A DNA stretch of 64,000 nt from UBA6168 sp964508135 (GTDB lineage Bacteria > Bacteroidota > Bacteroidia > Chitinophagales > Saprospiraceae), in NCBI GenBank assembly GCA_964508135.1, contig CAZDSU010000005.1:77962-141961 (forward strand). Reading direction: 5' to 3'. This document shows, piece after piece, positions 9,383-17,782 of the stretch (position 1 is its first letter; each line of letters opens with the position of its first letter). The notes beneath the pieces were generated by a model, which searched no databases, was not told where the DNA came from, and saw only the letters and a program-made list of their open reading frames with translations. The position numbers were made by a program, and so were the translations under genes.

Positions 9383-10717
9383 TTATTTGAAATTGAAGTA
9401 GAGCGAAGCGGATGAGCCAGGTGTGCCATCCCAGCGAGGGCCTGCCTTGAGCAAGCGAATAGTCTCATCAATATAGGCTTTGGGTGCCTTGCCTTTAGAA
9501 GTGAAATTGGTCAAGGTTCCATCTTGCTGCAGCGTAAAACCTATCACGACGCGGTAACCTGGTCGAGGCTGCTTCTCAGCTTCAGGGTGAAGTTTGTTTT
9601 CGTCCAAATACATTTTGTACTTACCAATTCCTCCGGTTGGGTGAGGCGGGGTAATGGGGCCGATTGATACATCGACAGCATCGGCTGGCACTTTGAACCC
9701 AATCACATCTATGTCAAAATTGCCAGAATACGTCAACGAAACATCAATATTGTCCTTTTTCCCGATGACGACCTGTATGTCATTGTAAAAATTGGAACTG
9801 AAAATTAAGTAATTACTGCCATTGGGCAATTCCAATGAATAAGTCCCATCAATATCGGTAGAAACGAATAAGTCCTTTGCCCCATTTATTGAAATTTCAG
9901 CCATAAGTGGTTGCCCAAGTTCATCGGTGACCTTGCCTGTGATATTGCGGAGAGCGATAGGAGGCGAAACAGGCTTGCCTGCAGCGGGTTCAGCGTCTGC
10001 CTTTTTCTGCGCTCTAGGCATACTGGTTTTCGACAAGTCTTGGCTTTTTCGTGCCACTGATTCTTTTTCTTCCAAAGCAATCACATCATCAGCCTCTTCG
10101 GCAGGTGCGAGTTGGCTATCCATCAGCGAGACGGGAGGGGGCGCTGATGATTCGGTGGCTGCTACCCCGGCGTCAGTGGACAAATCAAAAGCTTGCATTT
10201 CATCATTTGACCTAACTAAAGGGCCTTCCTTTTTCCTTTTTGCTGAAGCACCGGGTTGCACTGCGAGCCGCTCATCAACAGTTGGAGCTTCGGCTTCTTG
10301 TTGCGAAGTAATATTGCCGACCAACGAATCTGTGAATGTTGTCGCAGTTTCAGCAGGGGTAGACTGTACTTCGGCGTTTGTGACATCTTCTATGGCGGGG
10401 GCCTTATCGCTGGATTGAAACTGTTGCAACACCACCCAAGCTGCCACCAGCACCGCCCCTACCGCTGCAATCCGCAACAGGTAAAAACCAGCACCCCGGC
10501 GGCGCTCCGATTGTTTGCGAAGCCGAGCCTTTAAGCGGGTGACATCGGCGGCATGGTCGGCTTCGGGCATGGAACGGTAGCCTTCGATGGTGTCCGCGAG
10601 GAACGGGTCATCCTTCACCTGGGCATCGAGCGCCATTTCGTCATGCCGATTGGCATCGCCGGTGAGCCATTTTAACAGTGGCTGGAGGCTGTTTTTATAT
10701 TCTTTTTCGTGCTTCAA
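9383..10717 (-). CDS. single-pass membrane protein with carboxypeptidase-regulatory and TonB-C-like domains; likely anti-sigma partner
   Basis: The 444-residue product has a soluble N-terminal region (about 1-75), one membrane helix (about 80-98, LLRIAAVGAVLVAAWVVL) and a long Ala/Pro/Ser/Glu-rich linker. A carboxypeptidase-regulatory-like beta domain (about 255-330, ITGKVTDELGQPL) follows. The C-terminal region resembles TonB C-terminal domains (PGYRVVIGFTLQQDGTLTNF). It follows a sigma-70-like gene by 97 bp, a typical arrangement for an anti-sigma factor or membrane sensor. The likely start is TTG, since no in-frame ATG is available before the conserved-looking N-terminus. The regulatory role is inferred from context. 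Confidence 0.7.
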   Translation of the reverse strand: MKHEKEYKNSLQPLLKWLTGDANRHDEMALDAQVKDDPFLADTIEGYRSMPEADHAADVTRLKARLRKQSERRRGAGFYLLRIAAVGAVLVAAWVVLQQFQSSDKAPAIEDVTNAEVQSTPAETATTFTDSLVGNITSQQEAEAPTVDERLAVQPGASAKRKKEGPLVRSNDEMQAFDLSTDAGVAATESSAPPPVSLMDSQLAPAEEADDVIALEEKESVARKSQDLSKTSMPRAQKKADAEPAAGKPVSPPIALRNITGKVTDELGQPLMAEISINGAKDLFVSTDIDGTYSLELPNGSNYLIFSSNFYNDIQVVIGKKDNIDVSLTYSGNFDIDVIGFKVPADAVDVSIGPITPPHPTGGIGKYKMYLDENKLHPEAEKQPRPGYRVVIGFTLQQDGTLTNFTSKGKAPKAYIDETIRLLKAGPRWDGTPGSSASLYFNFK

Positions 10718-10814
10718 CTTTGGTTGACAACAGGTTGATAAAGGTTGATTTTCAAATGGTTAATGAGTGCCTTGGTGTCGGCTTAGAAATCCCTTCGGGC
10801 ATTCCAATCCGGTG

Positions 10815-11414
10815 TCACGTGAATGAGGTGATGCCACTTTTCTCCATGCAGATGCGCAGGTTTCGCCTTCCGTTCTGGATGTTGGAGCGGACGAGGCCGA
10901 GGCCTTCGCCGGTCGTGTCGGCTATTTCTTTGTACGATTTGTCCTCGTAATAAAACTGCTCGACACAGTGCTTTTGTTGCGGGGTCAGGACATCGAGGCA
11001 TTTTTTAAGCGCAAGCTGTTGGCCGTCCTCCTCAAAAACATCCACTGGATGCAAAACCCCGGCGGATTGCACAACCTCGGCCTGGGCTGCGGGCAGCATT
11101 TCGTCGAAGGACACGGTGCGGTCTTTTTTGCGGAGCTGCATGAGGCAGTGGTTCTTGGCCACTACGTGCAGCCAGGGCCGGAACTGGCGAATTTCCTGGG
11201 TCTTGACCTTCTCTACCAGCGTCTCGAAGATGGCCATGACGGCGTCCTCTGCCTTGGTTTTTTCCTTGAAGAATTTTATGCAAACGCCGTACACCAGCTC
11301 CACGTAGCGCTCGTAGAGGACGCCGAGGACTTCCAAATCGCCGCTTTGCTGGTACGCCTGCACCAGTTCGTCGTCCGTTTTTTCAGTGATATTCTTTCGG
11401 AAAAACTTGAGCAT
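10815..11414 (-). CDS. sigma-70 family (ECF-type) RNA polymerase sigma factor
   Basis: The ATG at 11414 gives about 199 residues with region 2 (DLEVLGVLYERYVELVYGVC, then RPWLHVVAKNHCLMQLRKKD) and region 4 (ALKKCLDVLTPQQKHCVEQF, YKEIADTTGEGLGLVRSNIQ). Together they bind core polymerase and the promoter -10 and -35 elements. The reading frame extends further upstream, but that extension lacks family sequence. The downstream gene encodes a membrane protein that may hold the sigma factor inactive until a signal arrives. The regulon is not known. Confidence 0.88.
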   Translation of the reverse strand: MLKFFRKNITEKTDDELVQAYQQSGDLEVLGVLYERYVELVYGVCIKFFKEKTKAEDAVMAIFETLVEKVKTQEIRQFRPWLHVVAKNHCLMQLRKKDRTVSFDEMLPAAQAEVVQSAGVLHPVDVFEEDGQQLALKKCLDVLTPQQKHCVEQFYYEDKSYKEIADTTGEGLGLVRSNIQNGRRNLRICMEKSGITSFT

Positions 11415-11616
11415 TTCGTTGGCCGGAAGGCAGTTCCGTGGAGCGAATATCGGCATTTGGCGAGAATGGGCAGAGTTTGTTGATAAAATGCAACTACTGA
11501 ACCCGGTAGTCAACTACCTACGTCGAAAACCAGTGCGCCCATTTGCGGAGCGCCCAACAATTTGGCGAAGCCCAATGTTTTTTTGGCTTGAAGGGGCGGC
11601 GGGGTTGCGGTCTGTT

Positions 11617-11624
11617 TATCTTTG
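11617..11624 (+). promoter_or_regulatory. -7 promoter box before first rhomboid gene
   Basis: TATCTTTG is an exact match to the Bacteroidetes TAnnTTTG box and lies 37 bases before the ATG at 11661. No TTG at the best spacing was found. It supports the downstream ATG over the longer open frame that begins inside the promoter. Confidence 0.45.
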
Positions 11625-11660
11625 GCGCTTCATGTCGTATTTTTCATCCAAAAAGAAAAA

Positions 11661-12338
11661 ATGAACAACTTTTATATCACCGATGTGGTGAAGCATTTGC
11701 TGATTCTCAACGTGATCGTTTTTATCGGAACCCAGTTCATGGGGGAACCTGATAGCATGACCCAACAAATGCTCGTCGGTGGCGAAATATCAGATTTGGA
11801 ATCTTGGGGTCGTTTAAAATTTGCTGTTTTTTATCCAACCTCCGAGTTTTTCCGGCCATACCAAGTGGTCACGTACATGTTCATGCACGGCAATTTGACG
11901 CATATTTTCTTCAATATGTATGCCCTGTACATGTTCGGCACAGCAGTTGAATCGGTGTGGGGTCCCAAGAAGTTTTTGTTTTACTACCTGTTCACAGGCT
12001 TTGGTGCATTGGCCTTACAGATGGTTGTGCAAACCATCGAGTTGGGTCAAGGGGCGCCAGGTTGGGCTATCAACGTGCCAATGCTTGGCGCTTCCGGTGC
12101 AGTTTTTGGCATATTGGCAGCATACGGGATGCAGTTCCCGAACAATGTGCTTCGGCTTTTAATCCCTCCGGTCAGCCTAAAGGCGAAATATTTTGTCCTT
12201 ATTTATGCCGCCATTGAGATTGGGCTTGGACTTAGCCCATTCCAAACTGGGGTGGCGCATTTTGCGCACGTGGGCGGTGCGCTTTTCGGATTCCTGCTCA
12301 TCATGTACTGGCGCAAACGAGGGGAGCGGTTGTATTGA
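11661..12338 (+). CDS. rhomboid family intramembrane serine protease (1 of 2)
   Basis: Rhomboids cut transmembrane segments of membrane proteins within the bilayer. The 225-residue product has about six hydrophobic helices. The oxyanion-helix motif is MHGNLTHIFFNMYALYMFG, the catalytic Ser is in GASGAVFG and the catalytic His is in HVGGALFG, so the Ser-His dyad is intact. A second rhomboid follows after a 118-bp gap holding an inverted repeat. The substrate is unknown. The start was chosen because a good -7 box lies just upstream. Confidence 0.93.
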   Translation: MNNFYITDVVKHLLILNVIVFIGTQFMGEPDSMTQQMLVGGEISDLESWGRLKFAVFYPTSEFFRPYQVVTYMFMHGNLTHIFFNMYALYMFGTAVESVWGPKKFLFYYLFTGFGALALQMVVQTIELGQGAPGWAINVPMLGASGAVFGILAAYGMQFPNNVLRLLIPPVSLKAKYFVLIYAAIEIGLGLSPFQTGVAHFAHVGGALFGFLLIMYWRKRGERLY

Positions 12339-12343
12339 TACTG

Positions 12344-12420
12344 AAATTGCTGGATTGTTAAATTGCTGAATTGTTTTTGTGCACGGTTCGACCCATGACA
12401 ATTTAGCAATCCAGCAATTC
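12344..12420. repeat. imperfect inverted repeat between two rhomboid genes
   Basis: 12344-12365 and 12399-12420 pair with 20 of 22 bases. The arms are built from short units like AATTGCTGGATTG that also recur just outside the arms. It resembles other intergenic unit-built hairpins in this window (26219, 39875, 53006). Confidence 0.7.
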
Positions 12421-12456
12421 AACAATCCCCCTATTTTTGTAAAAAAGTCGTCCGAT

Positions 12457-13392
12457 ATGTTCAGTTCGATTTGGCAAGACATCAAGAACCAGTTTAGTCA
12501 TGGTAACATGTTGACCCGTATCATATTGGTCAACATTGGTGGTTTTTTGATGCTACTGTTGGCGGGCTTGCTGCTCAAGCCATTCGGTGACGGGAGCATG
12601 TACAGCAGCTTTTCCCACTCGTTGATGGTTGGCGCCGATTGGCGGCACAACCTGACGCACCCGTGGGTGTTCATCACGCACATGTTCCTGCATGAGGGTT
12701 TTTGGCACTTGCTATGGAATATGCTGGGACTGTACTGGTTTGGGCGCATCGTTGGCGACCTGTTGGGCGACCGCCGTGTGCTGCCCATGTACTTGTTGAG
12801 TGGTTTGGCGGGAGGGGTAGTCTATTTTTTGATGGCCAATGTTGCCAGTGGAATGGGCTTTGGCAGTTACGCGCTCGGTGCCTCGGCTGCTTTCATGGGC
12901 ATTTTGGTAGTGGCGGGCGTCACGGCTCCAGATTACATGATTGGGTTGCCGCTGCTGGGCGATGTGCGCTTGAAGTTCATCGTGCTGTTCTTTCTCGTCC
13001 TTGACCTCGTTGGCATTTCGCAAGGTTCCAATACTGGCGGCAGCTTCGGGCACATGGGCGGTGCGGCGATGGGCTTGCTCATTGCCAGCCAGTTGCGAAA
13101 CGGGAACGACATGACTGCTCCCCTGAACCGGGTGTGGGACGCCATTACTTCGTTTTTTGACAATCTTTTTTCACCAAAAAGGCCCAAGCCCAAAATGGCC
13201 TATCGCAACCCAGACCTGAAAAAACAGCCAGTGGGCAAGGTAGCCCGCAGCGGCAGCCGCCGAGCTTCCCCCTCAGAAGACCTCTCTCACCAAGAACAAA
13301 TAGATGCTATCCTTGATAAAATAAAACTGACTGGCTACGAGAGCCTGTCGGCCTCCGAGAAGGAGTTCCTTTTCAACGCCAGCAACAAATAA
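12457..13392 (+). CDS. rhomboid family intramembrane serine protease (2 of 2)
   Basis: From the ATG at 12457 the product is about 311 residues. The rhomboid core carries FLHEGFWHLLWNMLGLYWFG, GASAAFMG with the catalytic Ser, and HMGGAAMG with the catalytic His. A cytoplasmic C-terminal tail of about 80 residues is basic and then helical (SHQEQIDAILDKIKLTGYES), a tail shared by many Bacteroidota rhomboids. It probably forms an operon with the first rhomboid and with the following membrane-anchored EEP-family gene 39 bp downstream. Confidence 0.93.
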   Translation: MFSSIWQDIKNQFSHGNMLTRIILVNIGGFLMLLLAGLLLKPFGDGSMYSSFSHSLMVGADWRHNLTHPWVFITHMFLHEGFWHLLWNMLGLYWFGRIVGDLLGDRRVLPMYLLSGLAGGVVYFLMANVASGMGFGSYALGASAAFMGILVVAGVTAPDYMIGLPLLGDVRLKFIVLFFLVLDLVGISQGSNTGGSFGHMGGAAMGLLIASQLRNGNDMTAPLNRVWDAITSFFDNLFSPKRPKPKMAYRNPDLKKQPVGKVARSGSRRASPSEDLSHQEQIDAILDKIKLTGYESLSASEKEFLFNASNK

Positions 13393-13431
13393 AACTTCCC
13401 GGCTTACTGGAACCGGCGACATGAACCCATT

Positions 13432-14484
13432 GTGAAACTGCTCAAAAATATACTTCGCTGGGCGAACCTGGTGCTGGTTTTGGCCACGCTGCTGGCCTAC
13501 CTTGCCCCGTGGGTCAACCCGGCAAAAGCTTGGCACTTCACGTTTATGGGGCTGGCCTACCCGATGCTGCTTTTTGGCAATGTGTTTTTCGCCATTTTTT
13601 GGGGTCTGCGGCGTGACCGATATGCTTTGTTCTCTGTTGGCTGCATCTTGGCTGGGCTGGGCTATTTCGGCGGTTTTTTCAACTTGGGTTTTCCAGAAAG
13701 CTCCACCAACGCCAGCTCGGAAATCAAAGTATTAACTTACAATATCGCCACGTTGGGCGGCTACTCCTGGAGCAAACCTGAGAAAAAAGCATCGTTGGGA
13801 GCCAATTTTGAAGGCTTTAGCAAAGCTATCGAAGCACCAGATGTGTTCTGCGTGCAGGAGGGAAAGGGCGAAAAGCTGGTCGAGCTAATCAAAAAAACAT
13901 TCAGTTATCAGTACCATTTTCAGGATAAAAACACCATCATTTTTTCCAAGTTCCCTATCCAGGACAAGGGCGCCCTCAGTTTTGAGAATACCAGCAATTC
14001 GTGCATTTGGGCCGATTTAAAAACCCCAAAGGGAATTGTCAGGGTGTACAACACTCACCTCCAGTCCAATAAGCTTGGACAAACCGCCGACAAAATAGCC
14101 ACCAAGGGCAAAATCAACGACAAGGAAACTTGGAGCGACATCCGGTTCGTGCTGCGCCGTTACAAAAGCGCCGTGGCAATCAGGGCGAACCAAGCACAAA
14201 AAGTAGCCAGCCATATCGCCAAAAGCCCATACCCCATTATCCTTTGCGGCGACCTGAACGACCCGCCCGTGTCCTACGTGTACAAGCTGCTATCCAAAAA
14301 CTTGCAGGACAGCTTTTGCGAAAAGGGCAGCGGCTTCGGCTCCACTTTCGCTGGCAATCTGCCCTTCCTCCGCATTGATTACGTGATGCCCAGCACGCAA
14401 TTCAAGGTGATGAAGCACAAGGTGCTTGGCACAAAACTCTCCGACCACTACCCCGTTCAGGTTTCGCTGCGTTGGGTAAAATGA
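13432..14484 (+). CDS. membrane-anchored endonuclease/exonuclease/phosphatase family protein
   Basis: The 350-residue protein starts with GTG; no in-frame ATG lies near. Three hydrophobic N-terminal helices (about 1-90) precede an EEP domain with VLTYNIATLGGYSW, the catalytic Glu in FCVQEGKGE, YNTHLQSNKL, CGDLNDPPVSYVY and the terminal LSDHYPVQ. These are the metal-binding and catalytic motifs of the DNase I/sphingomyelinase-like fold. The substrate could be a nucleic acid, phospholipid or phosphoinositide-type ester and cannot be told from sequence. It follows the two rhomboid genes closely. Confidence 0.88.
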   Translation: MKLLKNILRWANLVLVLATLLAYLAPWVNPAKAWHFTFMGLAYPMLLFGNVFFAIFWGLRRDRYALFSVGCILAGLGYFGGFFNLGFPESSTNASSEIKVLTYNIATLGGYSWSKPEKKASLGANFEGFSKAIEAPDVFCVQEGKGEKLVELIKKTFSYQYHFQDKNTIIFSKFPIQDKGALSFENTSNSCIWADLKTPKGIVRVYNTHLQSNKLGQTADKIATKGKINDKETWSDIRFVLRRYKSAVAIRANQAQKVASHIAKSPYPIILCGDLNDPPVSYVYKLLSKNLQDSFCEKGSGFGSTFAGNLPFLRIDYVMPSTQFKVMKHKVLGTKLSDHYPVQVSLRWVK

Positions 14485-15292
14485 ACCCTCCCCCCTTTTC
14501 AAATGACTGGATTTGGGTATTTATTGAAAAAAAGCCAGCCACGAGTGAATTCCTGCCAGATAAAATCAAATATGGCAAAATTATTGCACTTAAAATCTAA
14601 GATTATTTGGTAGGTCTTGGAAGAATGCGGCAAAGCTCAATTTTGAACGAGCGACAAAAGCACAAGCCCAAGATTAGCCAAATAAAAACGCTGACAACAT
14701 CGAAGCTTGTCGGTGCCCATGAACAAAAATACATCCATGAACTTAGCTACCTCCCACAGGTGGCCAATCGCCAATTTTGTGTCCGGCGGTGTTGGCCGCA
14801 TAGATTTTCAGCCTACGCTACACAGGCTGAAACTTAGTTTCCCATTTGCCGTAATAAAGACAGTTTTTCAACTACCACAAGGAGGCTTTTTTGATGGCTA
14901 TAGACTTTGCTTTTCGCAACTGCTTAGTGCATTGCGGGAGGCTTGGGAGCGTTTTGCCATTTCATTGGGTATTTGCTTATTTCGGCCAATAGCGAAAGGG
15001 TCAAAATGCGCATTTACGCCAGCAAAAAAAATGAATTCAAAAGTGTTGAAAGTGTAAATAGTTGCTGTCCTTGCGTTTTTGAAACAAGCATTTCCTAAAG
15101 TCAGAAACGAACAGTTAAATAGGACAATTTTAAATTTATTACATCTATAATTTATTAAAAACTAACATCTTACAGCATTCAAACCGTTTCCTCGTAGAAT
15201 CCTACCGTTTCGTAGATGGTTCGACACACTGGGAAATATGTGCGATAAAGTCCGTTATCTTTAACCATCATTTTTCACTTAAACAACTGGCT
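14485..15292. other. 808-bp stretch without a convincing gene
   Basis: An open frame at 14707-15057 (116 codons) has no recognisable domain and atypical composition, and I do not call it. A small hairpin with TTTCAGCCT arms lies near 14801-14827. The last 200 bases are AT-rich and contain TATCTTTA about 30 bases before the next gene, a weak -7 candidate. Nothing else is supported. Confidence 0.5.
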
Positions 15293-16702
15293 ATGGGGCA
15301 TTCCAATATTACAGACCGTCAAGCCATTTTCAACCTGATTTCAACGTACGAAGATATGCTTGAAAAAAATCAGGTGAAATTCGCAAACCACAATTCCTAT
15401 CACGCCCTGATAGATTACTACGAGCGTGAGTGCCTGCTCGACAGGGCATTGGAGGTGGTTAGTCACGCCATTGACCGTTCAGGCTACGACACCAGTTTTT
15501 TCCTGCGGAAAGCAGAGCTTTTACTGGAAAAAAACGAGGCGACCCAAGCGCTTTTCCTGCTCGACCAAGTGGACGAAAAGTCGCCGGGGCTGTTGCGGGC
15601 AGCCATCCTGAGGGCCGAGAGCTTTGCCATGATGGGGATGCACGACCAAAGCTTAGCCTTGCTCGATGGCCTGAAATACAATGCCGATGGCAAAGAACTC
15701 AGTAAAATATACGTTTGCGAAGCACTGATTTATGACTCCCTGAAGGAGTTTGAGCGCATGTTCTACGTGCTCAAGGCAGCGCTCGCTGAAGACCCCTCGA
15801 ACACGGAAGCGCTTTCGAGGATGTGGTACGTGGTGGAGTATGCCCGCAAGCACGAAGAGAGCATCGAGCTGCACGAAAAAATCGTGGAGGATGACCCCTA
15901 CAATGCGCTTGCCTGGTACAACCTCGGCGCATCGCAATCCTATCTCTGCAACTACGAGGAGGCCATTGAAGCCTACGAATTTGCATACCTTTCCAAGGAC
16001 GATTTTGAGTTTGCATACCGTGAGTGTGCCGATGCTTGCCTCATCACCCGCAATTTCCAGAAGGCACTTGGCTGCTACCAGGACGTACTGGAGCGCTTTG
16101 AGCCGGATGCCGACCTGTTCCTAAACATCGGTAAATGCTATGAGGAACTGGGCAATTACCTCGTTGCACGTGATTTCTTCCAACGTGCCGTGGACTTCGA
16201 CTACCACTGTGCAGAGGCACATTTTCACATTGGCAGATGCTATGGCAACCAAACGGAATGGCATAAAGCCGTTGGGGCTTTCCAGAAAGCCATCAAGCTA
16301 GAGCGCCAGAACGAGGACTTCCTATCGGCGCTTGCTGGAGCTTATGCCAACACCGGCAACCTGAAAAAAGCACTGACCTATTACCGGGAAGCTGCTGATA
16401 CGGCACCGGAGCTGCCCGAACATTGGGTCAACCTCGCTCATTTTTTGATAAAAAATCGTCGCTTTGACGAGGCCATAAAAGCACTTGACGAGGCCGACGA
16501 GAATGCGTGGGGCCCAGAGCTGCTCTACTGCCGCAGCGCCTGCCTGTTTGAGATGGGCAACAAGTCAGAGGCACTGTTCGTACTGGAAGAAGCACTTTAC
16601 GAAGATTTCGATGCGCACACGGCGCTGTTCCGGCTGATGCCGGTTTTGGAGAAAGACAAAGAAGTGAAGGCAGTAATTGCCATTTTTCAGCCTGAAGAAT
16701 AG
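15293..16702 (+). CDS. tetratricopeptide-repeat protein
   Basis: The 469-residue cytoplasmic-looking protein has at least nine TPR units in tandem, for example YNALAWYNLGASQSYLCNYE, DLFLNIGKCYEELGNYLVAR and EAHFHIGRCYGNQTEWHKAV. TPR arrays are protein-binding scaffolds. No signal peptide, membrane helix or catalytic domain is visible, so the role is not known. It has its own strong terminator downstream (16796-16834), so it is probably a single-gene transcript. Proteins of this type are common and conserved in Bacteroidota. Confidence 0.85.
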   Translation: MGHSNITDRQAIFNLISTYEDMLEKNQVKFANHNSYHALIDYYERECLLDRALEVVSHAIDRSGYDTSFFLRKAELLLEKNEATQALFLLDQVDEKSPGLLRAAILRAESFAMMGMHDQSLALLDGLKYNADGKELSKIYVCEALIYDSLKEFERMFYVLKAALAEDPSNTEALSRMWYVVEYARKHEESIELHEKIVEDDPYNALAWYNLGASQSYLCNYEEAIEAYEFAYLSKDDFEFAYRECADACLITRNFQKALGCYQDVLERFEPDADLFLNIGKCYEELGNYLVARDFFQRAVDFDYHCAEAHFHIGRCYGNQTEWHKAVGAFQKAIKLERQNEDFLSALAGAYANTGNLKKALTYYREAADTAPELPEHWVNLAHFLIKNRRFDEAIKALDEADENAWGPELLYCRSACLFEMGNKSEALFVLEEALYEDFDAHTALFRLMPVLEKDKEVKAVIAIFQPEE

Positions 16703-16795
16703 CTCACCCTGTTCGACTTTGGCTATTTAACTTACTGTACCCATATATCTGACTTCCGATTTTTAAAGCACCGGAAGTATCTCACCCTGGTGGAG

Positions 16796-16834
16796 GAACG
16801 ATGTCTGAGAATTGAAGGCATCGTTCTTTTTTTT
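16796..16834 (+). terminator. intrinsic terminator of the TPR gene
   Basis: GAACGATG (16796-16803) pairs with CATCGTTC (16819-16826), followed by eight T. It lies 94 bases after the stop codon. Confidence 0.8.
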
Positions 16835-16975
16835 GCCTAAAATCGGCGATTTTACCCTGTGATGGCAATCCATTTGCCCCAAATCTCACTTGTACCCATC
16901 TTTGGAATATTTTTTGGAAGCTAAACGACCGGCGTTTGACTCACCCCCTAGTTTTTGGCCATCTTTCAAAAAGCA

Positions 16976-17782
16976 ATGATGAAAAAACATTTCTTACCGT
17001 TTTTGATTTCAGCCCTCGCACTGTTCACTTCCTGCAACAAGACACCCGATAAAATTATCAGCATCAACCCCAGCGAATTGACCACCGCCGATCAGGTCAA
17101 GATTGGCGAGGCGTTCCAACTTACGTTGGAATCCAATCCTGTCGAGTTCCCAATATTGGACGGGGTGGCCTACCCGGAGGCAAACGCCTATGTATCCACG
17201 CTGTTTTACACCATGCTCAACACGGCGCAGGTTCAGCACCGCCATGATTACAATTGGTCGGTACACATCCTACACAACGACGATATCCGCACGGCGTTCT
17301 TCCTGCCCGGCGGCCATTTCTACATCTACACCGGCCTGTTGAAATACCTTGACACAGAAAGCGAACTGCTGGGCGTCATCGGCCACGAGCTTTTCTATGT
17401 TGACTCCGACTTGCTGGTGGAGAGAATGCGCCAAGCGTTCGGCGGCGTCACATTGGGCGATATTTTGCTGGAAAACCCCGTGCCTAAACTTCCCGAATAC
17501 GCTGCGTATATGCCCCTGTTGGACTTTGACGAAGAACAAGTCACGGACGCCGATGCCTTTGCCGTTCAACTAATTTGTCCTTTCCTCTACGAGCCTTCGG
17601 GCATTAAAAAAATATTGGAAAAAGCGGAAACCCAAGAACTGAAGCCGCTCTGGCTGGAAACTCGCCCAGCAAAGTTCGAGACGCGGCTGCAACTGCTCGC
17701 CGAAGAAACTGCAGCCTGTGGCCTGCCAGGCGTTTCAAACGAGGAAAATTACCTAAAATTCAAGATGGAATACCTGCCCTAG
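16976..17782 (+). CDS. M48-like lipoprotein with degenerate zinc site (probable pseudopeptidase)
   Basis: The product (about 268 residues) has a lipoprotein signal peptide with LFTSC (Cys about residue 19). The middle follows M48 metallopeptidases of the Bacteroidota lipoprotein type: AFFLPGGHFYIYTGLLKYLD, then LLGVIGHELFYVD. The active-site motif HExxH reads HELFY, so the second His ligand is Tyr. In the downstream (E)xxAD region, TDADAFAVQL, the third-ligand Glu position is occupied by Val. The catalytic Glu and first His remain. Zinc peptidase activity is therefore unlikely, and a binding or regulatory role is possible. Its stop codon overlaps that of the convergent gene at 17779. Confidence 0.8.
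   Translation: MMKKHFLPFLISALALFTSCNKTPDKIISINPSELTTADQVKIGEAFQLTLESNPVEFPILDGVAYPEANAYVSTLFYTMLNTAQVQHRHDYNWSVHILHNDDIRTAFFLPGGHFYIYTGLLKYLDTESELLGVIGHELFYVDSDLLVERMRQAFGGVTLGDILLENPVPKLPEYAAYMPLLDFDEEQVTDADAFAVQLICPFLYEPSGIKKILEKAETQELKPLWLETRPAKFETRLQLLAEETAACGLPGVSNEENYLKFKMEYLP

Noticed and set aside
14707..15057. 116-codon open frame in the 808-bp gap
   Set aside because: No recognisable domain, low-quality start context and overlapping alternative frames; not enough support for a gene.
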